64,000 nucleotides of DNA from Nomia melanderi (GCF_051020985.1 NC_135010.1:7066001-7130000); one strand, 5' to 3'; shown: positions 37,300 to 49,560, counted from the first letter of the stretch. Translations and numbers: made by a program. Notes: generated from the letters alone by a model not told the origin.

Positions 37300-38150
37300 A
37301 ATAGGCAGAATGATACAATCGAAACGAACCTATCGAACGAGGTTAAAACGTGTCGCCGGGACGCGACCCATTTCGACGTCTCGCAGCCGTTTCTACCCGA
37401 TCGTTTCGCGTGGCGCACGGAAGAGCGCCAGAAACGGTGATCATAGAGGACGAAGAGGAGCACGTCTGCCAGTGCCGTCGGCCCAGCATTATACAGTCTA
37501 CCGGAACGCAACGTGTATCGTTGCAGATCGGCTTATGGCTATCGATCTCCATTACGCGAACTGATTGGCTCCGAGTCGAGCTACTTACTCCCCGATAGAT
37601 GCACGCGCACAGACGGAAGACGAGAGCCGTGCACGTGGCGGAAATTCGACGACTTCTTTAGAGAGTTCTCTTGTTCTATGACAACGTATTAGAGCCGACC
37701 CCTCCCGGTCGTCGATAACTCGAACAGCCGTCCCGTAAGAGCAGTGAGTACTTTATTATTCGAAGGTAAGACCCGTTGGACGAAAAGCGACGGGTGCAGC
37801 GCACGTAGAAAAATTTTAATGGGCCCGCGATAACGAGCAACGGAAAGCATCGAGCCACCGGCGTAATAAGGTAAATGTCGGGAGAACGCGATGGGAACGG
37901 TAACGGCGCCCGCGACCACGCCGAACAATCATTCCCTTTTTTTCTTCTTCCCTTCCGCGAGCCGCGCAGTTTGTTCTGGCATCGCGGTGGAGGAAGTCGA
38001 AGCCGTTCCCGGCGCCGCCGGGAGCGAACGGGGAGATCCTCGAGGAGCGCGCGCGCGCGTGCACGCGTGGCTCATAGGGGATGCATTGACTGATGAAATT
38101 GAATTCGACGGAAAACGAGGGAAAACGCTTCCGTTTGGTTACCGACAGTT
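37300..38150. other. GC-rich island 25
   Basis: The left flank (37080-37290) is strongly A/C-rich. Contains GCGCGCGCGCG-type alternation near 38047. The right flank is replaced by a run of three TTAA elements. Confidence 0.6.
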
Positions 38151-38218
38151 TTCCCGGGTTAACGCTGGAACTGCCGTATTAGTCGGAATTACTGGTTTCG
38201 GGAATTGTTTTGTAATTA

Positions 38219-38462
38219 TTAACCCTTTGCACTCGAGAGGTGACTCTCACTCACCATTCGATTTGATATATTAAAATTAAGAAATCTTACACACAATATT
38301 AAACTTCGTATAATCCATAACCATGTGAAATATAAAAACAATAAGTTTGTTTCTTAACTTATACATGTTCCATCATTCAATTAGTCTAAAAAAATGTCGC
38401 CTATAACTCATTGGAAAATGTCGAATATTTCTAGTCAAAGACTTCCGAGTGCAAAGGGTTAA
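38219..38462 (+). mobile_element. Family-A MITE, complete (reference copy)
   Basis: 244 bp; left TTAACCCTTTGCACTCGAG, right GAGTGCAAAGGG followed by TTAA. The inner motif GGTGACTCTCACTCACC near the left end is shared with 11509 and, inverted, with 34561. First of three abutting elements. Confidence 0.85.
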
Positions 38463-38671
38463 CTCTTTGTAGACGAAGACTCTTTAAAGTACAGAAAACT
38501 TGCAACGCATGGAGCTAAATTATGCATCGAACGCTTAAACGATAGAAAAAATGTGAACTATATACTGATTTCTTGCTGTTAGAGTAATTAAATGATTGGT
38601 TTGCAACTTAGTATTTCAAATATGAACATTTCATCTGGGCAAAATGTCGACATTCATCGGCAAAGGGTTAA
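38459..38671 (+). mobile_element. Family-E MITE, complete
   Basis: 213 bp sharing TTAA with the A copy on its left and the B copy on its right. The left end is TTAACTCTTTGTAGACGAAG; the right end, reversed, reads TTAACCCTTTGCCGATGAA. The interior shares ordered words (AAATTATGCATC, CTGATTTCTTGCTGTTA) with the array at 48238. Confidence 0.75.
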
Positions 38672-38800
38672 TACGTTGAATGCCATGGGGTCACTGGTGA
38701 TCCCCAATCAAATAGAATTACTATATTTCACTTGATTAAATGATGATTATTTGGAAACATTTCTATATTATAAATAATGCTATCTAATTCGGTGACATTC
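38668..38800 (+). mobile_element. Family-B MITE, right part diverged
   Basis: Begins TTAATACGTTGAATGCCATG and aligns to the reverse of 21399-21590 as far as about 38795. The expected right terminus is not clear; similarity resumes weakly near 38840. Confidence 0.6.
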
Positions 38801-38859
38801 AGCTGGATCAACGTGCAATGGTAATAATGTAGTTCAATCAAATGATTTAATATTATATT

Positions 38860-39520
38860 TTTTCCATTTTGTGTATTTTACTGTATAAATTATTACTGTA
38901 TATGTATTTTTACTGTGTAGATTATTGCAGTAATTGTAGGTAATAAATTGACGATGCTGAGGAGAGGTGAGTTTGGAGAATGTTCTTGGAAAGGAGGAAA
39001 ATTAGTAGCTTTAGTAATAATTGTGATGTTAAGAGATTAGTCTTTTAGAAATTAATAGTCGGTTATATGTTATATTCATCCCTCATTTGAAGAAGGGACG
39101 TTTTACAGTGTATTAGAATTATAATTATGTCTGCGAGAATTTCTGGTGTTTAAATGAATTCTTTATGTTTCCAGATGAGAAATTATTTGACGATGGATAT
39201 TCATCGTCTGAGGGTAAAATGTATTTACGTAATGTTTGCATAAAAATTTCGCCTTAATTTCCACCTCTCTAAATTAATATCTGTATTCAAATAACAACTT
39301 GTACACAAATTTTGAACTAATTAATTAAAAGAAGAATTATTACCAAGTTCATTCAGTGGAATAACACAAACATTATTATGTAAAAAACTTTGTGGTTCAA
39401 TTTTAAATTAAGTTATCCGTATATGAATTTGAATCGATTGCAAGAAAATAAATATACTATTCTCAAGTAAAATAAAATAGTTGCAGTAACAACGTAGATC
39501 GAAACATAAAAATGGACGAA
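38860..39520. other. AT-rich linker
   Basis: No gene and no repeat copy recognised. Confidence 0.45.
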
Positions 39521-39529
39521 GTATTGTTC

Positions 39530-39800
39530 GAAGTGAATAGTGCCAAAATAGCAATTTTTGCGGGAAAGCTGACCGTGACGTTGCGTCGGTGTTTCATGCT
39601 TCCTCAGATAAGGCGACGATCATTTGTTACGTTCTAGGCGAAGCCATTGTTTCGGATTGCCGATCGATAGCTTCCTCACACCCTTCGGTATTATTGTTTT
39701 CGTCAACCCCTACCGCGTGAAAGAAGACCGCGACACATCGACGTAACCTCTTTTCACGTTGTTGCGTCCCTAAACTGCTTATCGCGATACTTGTTTCAAC
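39530..39800. other. Small GC-moderate island 26
   Basis: Short CpG-containing block in AT-rich DNA with weak flank skew. AT-rich linker 39810-40200 follows. Confidence 0.4.
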
Positions 39801-40221
39801 TTTACGATGACTGATGTTCGTTGATGAACAATACTATCATAAAGAGAGATAATAAAATTACAATATAACACAAAATTTATATACGATTGAGTATTTGACC
39901 ATCAAATGGCACGAACTTGTTAAAATCAATCTATCTCGATTTCCTGTTGAATATTTTATAGAAATGAATAGTAATTTACATAATTACATTCGAATAATTT
40001 CTATTAATAAATAAACACCAATAAAAATAAGCAATTATTAAACAACCAGAAAACAGAAATACAGAGAAAGTTACTATAAGATTATTTTAAAAATCCTTCA
40101 ATAATACATAATTAAATAAAATCAAAATTTCCAATTGTAATACATAAATATCGTATAATGTAAACAGTAATTCACTTTCAAAGAAGTCAGTGTAAAGTGA
40201 AAGGAAGGAAAATGGCACACC

Positions 40222-40482
40222 ATGAATTTTATACAAAATGCAATTAATAGATGGTATATTAGAAGACAATCTATAATCTTACAAGACTATTTTAGAGTAG
40301 GAAATTGTTGGTATAGGTTGTTGAGTTATCGGAAAGAGTTTCGCGATACCATCTACGGGAATACCATAGAGTTCGATCGTTTCGATCTCGATCCCACGAA
40401 GCTGTCGATGCTCATCAATTTCGCGTCACGTCGAATCGATTTTACAGCCGCGTCGTTACAACGTTTAAGTGCAAGGAACTGA
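40222..40482 (+). CDS. Weak candidate small ORF, 86 residues
   Basis: The ATG follows CACACC, a good eukaryotic initiation context. The frame begins MNFIQNAINRWYIRRQS and later reads EFDRFDLDPTKLSML, an unremarkable soluble composition with no signal peptide or domain I recognise. It crosses from AT-rich DNA into island 27. Many ATG frames this long are expected by chance in 64 kb. Confidence 0.15.
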   Translation: MNFIQNAINRWYIRRQSIILQDYFRVGNCWYRLLSYRKEFRDTIYGNTIEFDRFDLDPTKLSMLINFASRRIDFTAASLQRLSARN

Positions 40483-40690
40483 TAACTAGCTGCTAGAAAT
40501 AGGGTATTGGATACGACCGATCGCGTAATTTGCTCCTCGGTATCGCGATTGGTGACTGTGAACGGTAGGTTTCATGGCGGACTGCCTCCTCTCCCCTCGC
40601 GGTTTTTATATAAACAAATCGGATGAGATAATTCCGCGTTAGAGCGGGAACTGTGGGTAAATAATGAACGAGCAACCACGTGGGAATAGA
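40320..40690. other. GC-moderate island 27
   Basis: CpG-containing block. A TATATAAA motif at 40609 could be a TATA box, but no initiator is convincing. The right flank beyond 40740 is T/G-rich. Confidence 0.4.
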
Positions 40691-41037
40691 GGCAGCTTCA
40701 AAGTACAATTATAATGTATACTTATGATGCAGGTTCCTTATCTGCCACTGTGGCATTTATTTTCAGTGTTCTTTATTGCGGTGTTACTTAATTGTTACAA
40801 AATGATCGGGGGACTTGTTGGCTTTAGAAACTCGAAAATCCTCGACGCAATCGTTTCAGGAATAGAAAGTTTAAAGTTTTCGAATTATACTTGAAATTTT
40901 AATTCGTGACTGTTCGAGTCTAGTGAAAATTTAATATCTCATTAAACTGTGAAACTTGATGTTACTAATTAGGTTGAAACAGGTTGCTCGAAAAGAATTA
41001 ATGTTATGCGTTAATATCAGTAATTATATAAACTTCC

Positions 41038-41235
41038 TTAATACCAAAACTACTGAGCAATCAAATTGCCTAATAATTATTTTCTTTAGAATGCATTTTG
41101 TTCAGATTGGTACTTCAGAATGCATATTAGAGAACCAATTTACGAAGCAAATTTCTCAGAAAAGTCTTCTTAAAAATTGTATAATCAGAAATTCAAAATG
41201 GGTCATTTTGACCCGCCTAGTATTTCTACTGTTAA
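41038..41235 (+). mobile_element. Family-C MITE, complete
   Basis: 198 bp with TTAA at both ends. Left TTAATACCAAAACTACTGAG, right CCTAGTATTTCTACTG followed by TTAA. It retains the near-terminal AATGGGTCATTTTGACCC. Confidence 0.75.
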
Positions 41236-41399
41236 CATTAATAATCTAACAAACTTCCCCAACTTTCATTTTACTATAACATCCATTTTTCAAAGACCCA
41301 AAACACAAGTTTTCCAAGATACAGTTAACAAATCTCTCTAAAATCACAAAATATACATTAAAACACTATTTTCACTCAAACCTGATTACCAATAATGCA

Positions 41400-42050
41400 T
41401 TCAATTAAGATCTGTATGGTAAACCAGCGTCAGACGGGAAATTCCAAAGTCGTTCGCGATAGAGTCGGTTCTCACGATAAGCGTTGTGTTTCGTATGGTC
41501 AGCGCACTCCTCGGTTACTGTTAAATTATGGGCTGTTACTTTCTACGAAGTATCCACGGCCGTCCGAGCCGCGTTTCTGGGTGACGCGAAATCGTGGCTC
41601 GTTATCGGATCGAGATCGCGGGGCCGGAGATCTTCGGGACCGAAATTTCCTGCTCCAGATCGGTGCCGCGGCTGGAAATGGATATGCCGCGAATGGATCC
41701 TGGTCAGAAGAATGCACGACCTTTCTAATCGATCTAGGCAATCCGTCTTTTCACCTTACGTGTATGCCCAGTATATCTTCTGCGTTTTTTCGGCTGTTCC
41801 CCCGCGCGCCGGTTCACACACACCGATCCCACCGTGATTTCACCGCGATTCGGATCTTTTAATACCATCTACGGGTTTTACGGGTTTCAATTTCAACGCG
41901 ATGGCAAATTGAAGGCGGGTAAAACGACGAGCGCTGAGTTTATCTTGAAATTCGCACGGAATGAAAAGAGAACTGTTTGCGCGTTTATTCAGCTGAAAAA
42001 GAAGCTTCGCTCTCTAATTGTTTAGAATCGCCCGGGTCGATTCACCGTGT
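41400..42050. other. GC-rich island 28
   Basis: The left flank (41250-41390) is A/C-rich; the right flank is mildly G/T-rich. Overlapping frames in three phases, none recognisable. Confidence 0.55.
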
Positions 42051-42599
42051 TCTTGTAAGAACCTCCGATAATGCTGATTTTGAGAAGAAATCTCGGTAGG
42101 TCCTGATCTTTTATGGACATTACCTTTTTGTAAAAGTATTTGAAAAACTTTAATAATTCAATCGGATATAGTTAATGTTGACAAGAGTATAGTTTTACCT
42201 GAAATATTTTTGCCAATCAAACATCTAATAGATTAGATTTAATTCATCAGATTAAAGTCACGTAATCGCAAGTGCATCCTCGAACAATAATCCACCAAAA
42301 AGTACAGCAAGTTTACCAGAACCAGAATCAATAACCAATTCAATCCTAAATTATCGATTCTCATATCAATCGTAGATAAACCCATAAAAATTCATTTATA
42401 ATATAATCAACAATTAGATGTCCCAATTTCCGCTGACTAAAACGAAAGAACACACTAATATAATCTCGAATCATTGATTTTCCAATCAGGGAATCAAACA
42501 GAAATAATTCTCAGTGAATTAAAAAATTAATCCATCAATGTTCCAACGAATAATTCAAACACGATCGAGTTTTCATTACCCGGAAACTAATAGAATCTA

Positions 42600-42960
42600 A
42601 CGTTTCGGTGTCACTTCGATTTCCAAGTGGAAATACATTCGAAAATAAGACAGTGCGTTATATAGGGTGGGCGGCGGTGTCGAGAGGGTGTCGCCGGATT
42701 AAAAGGTTACCCGTTCCTCGGACGATCTCGCGTATCCCGGAGATCAGCGTCGCGGGATCCCGATCCCACGAGAGGTTGGTAGCGCTCGTCGATTCCGCGT
42801 CATCCGGAATCGATTCAGCGGGGCTAGGGACACGTCTAAGGTGCGCGGAGCCGATAAGTCACGGCTAGAGCCAGGCCACGGGAGTACCGGCTGTACAAGT
42901 TGCTCTTCTACGTCGCCGTAGGAATGGAACAGCCGGGGGAGCAACGAGGAGAGACGTGTA
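42600..42960. other. GC-rich island 29
   Basis: The left flank (42260-42590) is A/C-rich. The right side runs into a TATG-type microsatellite. CpG-rich, no coding signal. Confidence 0.55.
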
Positions 42961-42974
42961 GGAATAACGTGCAC

Positions 42975-43290
42975 ACCTATACAGATATATGCACAATATA
43001 TATGTACATGTATATAGTTATAGTTATATGTACAACGTACATATAGTCGTATATGTATATATATGTACATGTATATATACACATAAGGGGGTATGTACAG
43101 GGCGTACCATAACTGGTGCAAGTCATGAGAATGATTCTGTATAGAAAAATTAACTGGAGTTGTAAACTAGAATTTTATTATGTATTATGTATTATATATA
43201 TACATATAGACACAAATATATATATATATATTTTAAATATTTATAATAATTGAATTTATATATATATATATATATACTAAATAAAAAAAT
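42975..43290. repeat. TATATG and TA microsatellites
   Basis: Two adjacent low-complexity blocks: alternating TATATG/TACATG words at about 42985-43085, and (TA)n at about 43183-43280. Purine/pyrimidine alternation throughout. Confidence 0.8.
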
Positions 43291-43347
43291 AAATAATATT
43301 AAAATCAAATTTTCTAACTTAATACCTCCTTTTGAAGGAAATTGAAA

Positions 43348-43571
43348 TTAACCCTTTCGTCCCAAATTATATACATAGGAGCCATGAACATTTTCAATTA
43401 CTGGAAAGCTAAAAACGTGTAGATAATGGAAAATTGTACCATACGGGAATCTTCGTTTATGACAGTTTAAGTGTTAATCAGCTGTTAGTACATGTGTTTG
43501 GGTTGATTAGTGCGTAAGTTTTTTTCACAAAATTCATATTAAAAAAATATAAGGAAATAGGAAAGGGTTAA
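43348..43571. mobile_element. Family-F MITE
   Basis: 224 bp with TTAA at both ends. Left TTAACCCTTTCGTCCC; right, reversed, TTAACCCTTTCCTATTTCC, giving 11 matching terminal bases. The interior is AT-rich and non-coding. Confidence 0.6.
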
Positions 43572-43844
43572 ATGTTTACAGTATAATATTTGGGAGATAT
43601 GATTGAAATTGGGTAGAATAATTGATGGGAAGTTATACTATGAGGAAATATAAGTCAAATTTGCAGGATACATTTTTTGGGTTTGACCCTTCGTTGTCGA
43701 GAAAATCGAGTTTGAACATTTATCAGACATTGTGTGGCTACTGCACTTCAATTGTATAAGAAACTCAGTTATAGAGGGAAAACCTGTACACATTTTTCAT
43801 TTATTTCTTCATGTAGAATCATAATTTAGCAATTGCAACTATAT

Positions 43845-43905
43845 TTAACCCTAAAACTATCGGACGTATCAAATTGACCCACTCAAGAGTGTTTATTTTG
43901 TCGTA
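43845..43905 (+). mobile_element. Family-C 5' fragment
   Basis: TTAACCCTAAAACTATCGG followed by AAATTGACC, the left end of family C only. The remaining linker around it (43571-44130) is AT-rich with nothing else recognised. Confidence 0.45.
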
Positions 43906-44136
43906 ATTTAAATTACGACAGTTTTTTTGCGAAAGATTTCAAGTGAAAGCGAACCTGTACAGATACAAAACCAACGAACCCTTCGAATCTCAAGAAATCA
44001 ATTCTTCTAATTTCCATAAAAAGTTCGAAACAAATCACTAACTGCTCTATAATTACAATACCAATCAGAATCAAGCCAAACGCGCGTAAGCAAACATTCC
44101 CACTCAGTTCCCTCCAAAACAGAGTTGAAATACGTT

Positions 44137-44341
44137 TTAACCCTTTGAGGACGAATGTCGTCAGTTTGGCGGCATCAAGCTTTTATATTTAGAATGCAAA
44201 ATAGTGAACAAACAATTAATTCGTTAAAATAACAAGAGATCAGTGATTACTTTTCTCTGTCTCCGGCATTTAGAAATTTCTTGTGCAACTTCTTCTGCGG
44301 AAGGTTTTCAATAATTCAAAAAATCCTCCGCCAAGGGTTAA
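44137..44341 (-). mobile_element. Family-E MITE, complete
   Basis: 205 bp with TTAA at both ends. Left TTAACCCTTTGAGGACGAAT; right, reversed, TTAACCCTTGGCGGAGGATT. Termini match 38459-38671. Non-coding. Confidence 0.7.
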
Positions 44342-44359
44342 TTTCCGTAGAAATCATCC

Positions 44360-44940
44360 CTTTAAGTTCCACCACCGGTTAGAGGACACCCTGTATATTC
44401 ACGGAACGGAACACCGGCGTAACAGAGATACAGAGTGGCAACGCGAACGAGGAGAAAAAGAGAGAGAGAGAGAGAGTGAGAGAGCGAAAGAGAGCGCGAG
44501 CGAGCGTGTGGCCAGGGTACTCCGTGGGTTTGTGTGGTTGTTGGAAACCCCGTGTGCATGTGCGAGAAGATATCGCGCGCCGGCCATATAGGCTAGGTCG
44601 GTATACATGGGAACTGATGCCGCGACGCTGGAAAAAAAGTCCACCGGTGAGGCCGAAAAAATGAATTCGTGCGCATCCCGTGCCCACACATCTAACTTTC
44701 ACTTCGCTTAGGGATCGGGCAGCAGCCAGTCCGCGCCACGCTCCGCCGTCGCAATTCCGCGAGATATGTCCGACGTTGCTGAACAAACTGCAGCCTCCGC
44801 GAGAGAGAGAGGCCGTGTCACCGGTATCGGCTCGGTTTTCGTGCGACCGTTTTCGGACCGGAAGACGATTCCGTGATCGGGATATTGGGTTCGTGGGTAC
44901 ACCGCCATTAGCAGCTGAAGATGTACACTGATCCACGAAA
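44360..44940. other. GC-rich island 30 with GA repeat
   Basis: CpG-rich, with (GA)n at 44458-44500. The 224-codon minus-strand frame 44379-45053 crosses this microsatellite and shows no domain, so I treat it as chance. The right flank (44950-45120) is G/T-rich. Confidence 0.6.
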
Positions 44941-45379
44941 CTACCGCGACTATGGTGTACTATGGAAATAGACATAGTATTTCTAAGATGTATTGAAATT
45001 TTTGCAGGTGCGATGCATCGAGTATCTGTGTGGACCAGGTGCATTAGTTTCATTGGAATTGAATAATGTATGTCCGAGGTGGATGGTTTTATCGGGTTAA
45101 TGGCTTTCTTCGTATTTTAATTAATTGGAAATTAATTCTATTTCTTGTAAGAGTAGAAGAAACTTTGAAAGTTTAGTACTAGTTTCTTGTAGGTTTTATA
45201 TGATTGATAGTGAATTAAACGTTTCCCGTTTGTCTGGTAATTTGTCGATTTATATTTAAGCAATGAATTTATTACGAATATAATTCATGCATTTTTTGGA
45301 ACACCGGTATTTAAAGTCAGTAAATCTGGCGGTAAGAGTGAGTAGAGAACTTTCGCCTTGAAAAGTAGCGTTTAATTGG

Positions 45380-45640
45380 AATAATTTCTTTGAGAAGCCG
45401 CCCGCCACTGAAATGAAAAATGGAAGTAATACTGACCCACTATCTTCTGGAATTCAAACCTCCACTCTTCAATCTTTAGTACCTTGTAACTGCTAGGAAA
45501 TCCAGGAACTCAGGTTCGTAGGAGTTCGTAACCTTTGAAATTAAAATTGTCCGCTTAGAGGCTTGTTTCCGCGTTCCGGGACGCGGACTACCGCTCAAAG
45601 GTTCGGGTACACGTGTTCACCCAAAAGAAGTTCATAAATT
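45380..45640. other. Small GC-moderate island 31
   Basis: Short CpG-containing block with weak skew. AT-rich linker 45660-46960 follows. It becomes A/C-rich from about 46680 and contains no recognised gene. Confidence 0.4.
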
Positions 45641-46969
45641 TCACTGTCGTACAGCGAGATGAGCACACAAATGACATTGACTGCGCTAAATTTGTTACAA
45701 ACTCATTTTATTTTATCACTAATCCTCAGCAATATTGATGTCCTTGTTTTTTCCAATTTTTCTCGTAAACTTAACTATTACACACTACTATCACCAAATG
45801 ATAAAATATTACACAACCAATTAAAATGACTAATTTGTAATTTTATTCCTAATATGCGACATAAATTATTATTATACATGAGAAACTATTCTATTCCATC
45901 ACTTTGTGTCTTAATATCTATTTAATTCGTAATACATTTTATTTGAAAGTAATTAAATTAAATAATCGATGACCAATTTTCTTTTCAAATCATAAAACAA
46001 TACGTTATGAATCTTTGTTAATTTTCTAGTTCTATGAATTGTATTGATAATCATTATTGTTCAATAATTAAGTATATTGATTTGAAAATTAGCTCCCCAG
46101 GAAATAATAGAGTTAATGTATTCCATGCTTTCTGTATGTAGAATAAATTAGTAAACTTTATGTTCCTAAATAGGTTATAAAAAAACGTGACAGGTGAAAC
46201 TGAATATAATGAAACAGAACACCTGTATGTAATAAATGAACACGAAGAAAAGAAAACAAGAACATTGAGTGTCTCGAAAGATATACGCACACGACAAAAA
46301 AGAGTAATGTTATTATAGTAACAAGGAGACAAGTGCCGAATGAGATTCACTTGTCACTAGTAATCGAGTAAATCACGCGATCATCGTGAACGACAATAGC
46401 TGTTTGCCTACAGAACTGTCATCAGCTGGATTTTATCTGTTACTGGTTGATTGTTAAAGTTCGCGTAATATCGGCCACGTATAATGCATCACGTAACGCA
46501 TTCCGTGCCACCTAAAATGTCACGTTTCTAAGTAGCACTTTAAAAACAGTTTACACAATCGACTAATAATATTAATAAAATCCCCTTATTACTTTTAATC
46601 TCTAAATCATAATATCATATGATTTTTCACTGATAATTCAGTACTCGTTATTATACACTACGACAAAATCCCATGACCTACATTTCACCAGAAAATTCTT
46701 ATAAACCTATCTACCTACTACAATCCAATTTTAAACAAATTTCTCTAACCCAATTTAGAGAATATTAACACGAAAACTATATAAATACATCAAATTCAAA
46801 CCCAAAGTAACCAAATCAATAAAAAACATGTATAACTAAACCTTATAACAACGACTATTATCTTAAATTATTCCATCTCCCACATCCTAATTAAAAATCC
46901 CGCAGAAGATAAAAATTAATTTTTAAATTTCAAAAAGACTACATCATATCCACGTGTATCTAAAAATAC

Positions 46970-47510
46970 GTTGAAACGTTAAAGACAATATTCCGACCAT
47001 ATTTCGCTGGTCACAATGGCGGCCGCGTAATATTCGCGGAAAAGTTAATAGAATCCATGGGACACCTGGAAAGCACGGAAGAACCGTTTCGCGCGGGTTC
47101 TGTTCTACTTGGCTATAAAGGATTCCTATCCGCCGTAGCTCTCACATATGAGAGACCGATACCTATCGAGAAACCGCCGTATCTTCCGCCGTCGCGCTGA
47201 ACGGTGCACACACCGTACATTTTCGATCGTTACCGAAACGAGATCGTTATCGCGATACGGATGCGCGATACATCAGAGACGCTGCTGATTTCTGCGCCAC
47301 GTTCAAGGATGCGGCTCGCAGCAAATTCTGCGCCGAATGCTAAGGCACGAGTGCCTCCTCTTATCGGCGCTGATATCGCGGCGACGTTTTTACACTTTTA
47401 TCTCGGCCCGATTAACGCTACGGCTACGCGTCGCGTGATCGGCCACGAGCAGCCGAATTCAAATAAGCCTGCTGTGTCATTTTTCGCGAAGGTGTCCCTT
47501 AGATAATGGT
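46970..47510. other. GC-rich island 32
   Basis: The left flank (46680-46900) is A/C-rich; the right flank (47510-47650) is G/T-rich. A TATAAAG motif at 47114-47120 lies inside the island with CTCACA about 25 bp downstream, a possible but unproven core promoter. Confidence 0.55.
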
Positions 47511-47659
47511 ATAGATTCTATTGGAGAGAAAATTTTCGTAATTCCTCTCTGTGTGCTATCCGATTTATTTCTGTTGATTTTGTGTATTGGAACGAATTAC
47601 ATGGTGTAAAGGGTTTGTGTTTAGATTATTATCACTGGTACAATGAACTTTCGGTGGAA

Positions 47660-48050
47660 TATTAGTGATAGAATGTTACACTTCTTTCTAACATTTCCTC
47701 ATTTACTAAACTCGGTTTCGTATTAACATTTAGTTAGGAAATTTTCATTTTCGTTATTCTTGAAATATTTTTATGTTAACAACAGTTTTACGTTAAACAG
47801 AAAGTAGAAATATTCTCTAAAACATATGATAAAATCTTTCATTATATTGAAGAAAATATTTTCCGAAGTACCAACGTCTACTCGGATAATTGAAAGGCAT
47901 CAATCTCTCAAAATCCCCTTCAAAGAAACTGATCTATCATTTTCGTCCATAAGATTCCATTAGACGCCGCTAATGAGACTTGATTGATACCTACTTCGCA
48001 TTCCTCTGAACAAGACACTGAATACCAGCGATTAATTTTTCCAATTTACA
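47660..48050. other. AT-rich linker
   Basis: AT-rich, no gene or repeat copy recognised. A short CpG-containing block, 48060-48210, follows. Confidence 0.45.
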
Positions 48051-48214
48051 CACGCGTATTCCATGTTTGCCATGATTAATACTCGCAGATAAAGAGTGCG
48101 CGTTCGTGGACGCTAACCAGCTCGCCTGAAAAGGATCCTCGGTGGAAGCTGTCTTCGCGAGGACGCGCTTTCCCTTTTCACGAGCTTGGCGCGAAAGACA
48201 GAGGACCTCTGAAC

Positions 48215-48862
48215 TTAACCCTTTGTGGACGAGGATTTTTCAAAGCGTTTAAAAACTTTCCTATTGGAATGTAAATTATCCATCAGATTCTTGCACACTC
48301 GAAAGGAAGAGGAGTATCTGCTGATCTTCTGTTAATTAAATAACGAAATTGATCGATGACAACTTCGAATTTCAGATTCTTTTTTTTTCAATTCCAGAAA
48401 GACTTTGAACGCATTAAAAATATTTCTTATAGAAATATAAATTATCTATCGAATTCTTAAATACTATAAAAGGAGAAATATATCGATCTTCTGTTATTTA
48501 AACAACGAAATTAATCAATAGGAACTGCTAATTCTACATTGTTTTTCTACCAATTCTAGAAAGATTTTCGAAACATTAAAAAATATTCTGACTGAAATTA
48601 TGCATTAACTTTTTAAATATTAGAAGGCAAGAAAACTATCGATCAATCTCCTGGTATTTAAACAACGAAATTGATTGATGGCAACTTTCATTTCTAGATT
48701 CCTTTTTTTCTAATTCTAGAAAGATTCTGAATGCATTAAAAAACTTCTCTATATAATTACTCACCAAATTCCTAAATACTCGAAAGAAAGAGAACTCTAT
48801 ATCAATCTTCTGTTATTTAAACAATAAAATCAATCGATAACAACTTCCAATTCCTTTTCATC
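48215..48862 (+). repeat. Four-unit tandem array of about 160 bp grown from a family-E MITE
   Basis: It opens with the family-E terminus TTAACCCTTTGTGGACGAGG (48215). The interior then repeats four times; the AACGAAATTGAT-type landmark falls at about 48343, 48505, 48665 and 48824, periods of 162, 160 and 159. Words AAATTAT and CTTCTGTTA match the complete E copy at 38459. No right terminus is seen. Confidence 0.75.
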
Positions 48863-48889
48863 CAATCCCACAAAACCGAACATCGCCGA

Positions 48890-49560
48890 GATCTTCGGAA
48901 GGTAAAAAATTCACAAGAAAAAGCTCAGGTTCAACGTTGGAAGACGGAAAAGCAGCGGCAGCGATCGGCCGCGAGAGATCAGCGGTCGGAGAGACAATCG
49001 CACGCATTTTTGTTAGAATCCGCGCGGGTGTCTCGGAAGCGCTCGACGTCTGACCAGTGGTTACAGAAATCCCCCTTTTGTCGCGGCGAAAAAAATCGGC
49101 AAAACCGCTAAGAGCGCAATCTGAATACCGCTTTGCCGCGTCACGATTCGGCCCGGAGCCGTGGCTACACGATGCGAGACGCCGGTGGTAGCGCGAGCCG
49201 GCTTCGTCGCGTCGTCGAAGGAGATCGGACGCGGAGCAGCGTCGAGCATCGTGTCACACGGACCACGCAATTTTCATTAAACATTGTGATTTCGTGTAAT
49301 GTGCTTTGGCGATTTTTTCAGCCGGCGCCAGCCACCGACGCCGCCGCCGCCGCCTCGCTTCCTACTTCTATTATTCTCCCGGTTAAGACTTCCACGCCGC
49401 CGCGGGGACCCTCCTCGCCGACGAATTCTGAGCCTTCTGCGGCTCTCTCTTTCGCGGGACAATAGCGATTGCGAAGACGAGAGGAAGAGCTTTAAGGAAA
49501 TTACTGTGATACGCCGAATGTCCCCTGGTACCTCTGGACACTCTTTGAAGAACGATTTGT
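48890..49560. other. GC-rich island 33
   Basis: CpG-rich, with a GCCGCC run at 49340-49355. The right flank (49590-49830) is G/T-rich. Contains the candidate exon 49322-49465. Confidence 0.6.
49322..49465 (+). CDS. Weak candidate: terminal exon of unknown protein
   Basis: GATTTTTTCAG at 49311-49321 is a good splice acceptor. The frame that follows encodes 47 residues rich in A, P, S and T (beginning PAPATDAAAAASLPTS) and ends at TAG. Composition resembles disordered tails of regulatory proteins, but a GCC run alone gives this. No upstream exon or homologue is identified. Confidence 0.15.
   Translation, partial: PAPATDAAAAASLPTSIILPVKTSTPPRGPSSPTNSEPSAALSFAGQ

Noticed and set aside
44379..45053. 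Minus-strand 224-codon open frame, the longest in the window
   Set aside because: Runs through a GA/CT microsatellite and across an island and its skewed flank, has no domain or sensible composition, and is overlapped by frames in other phases.
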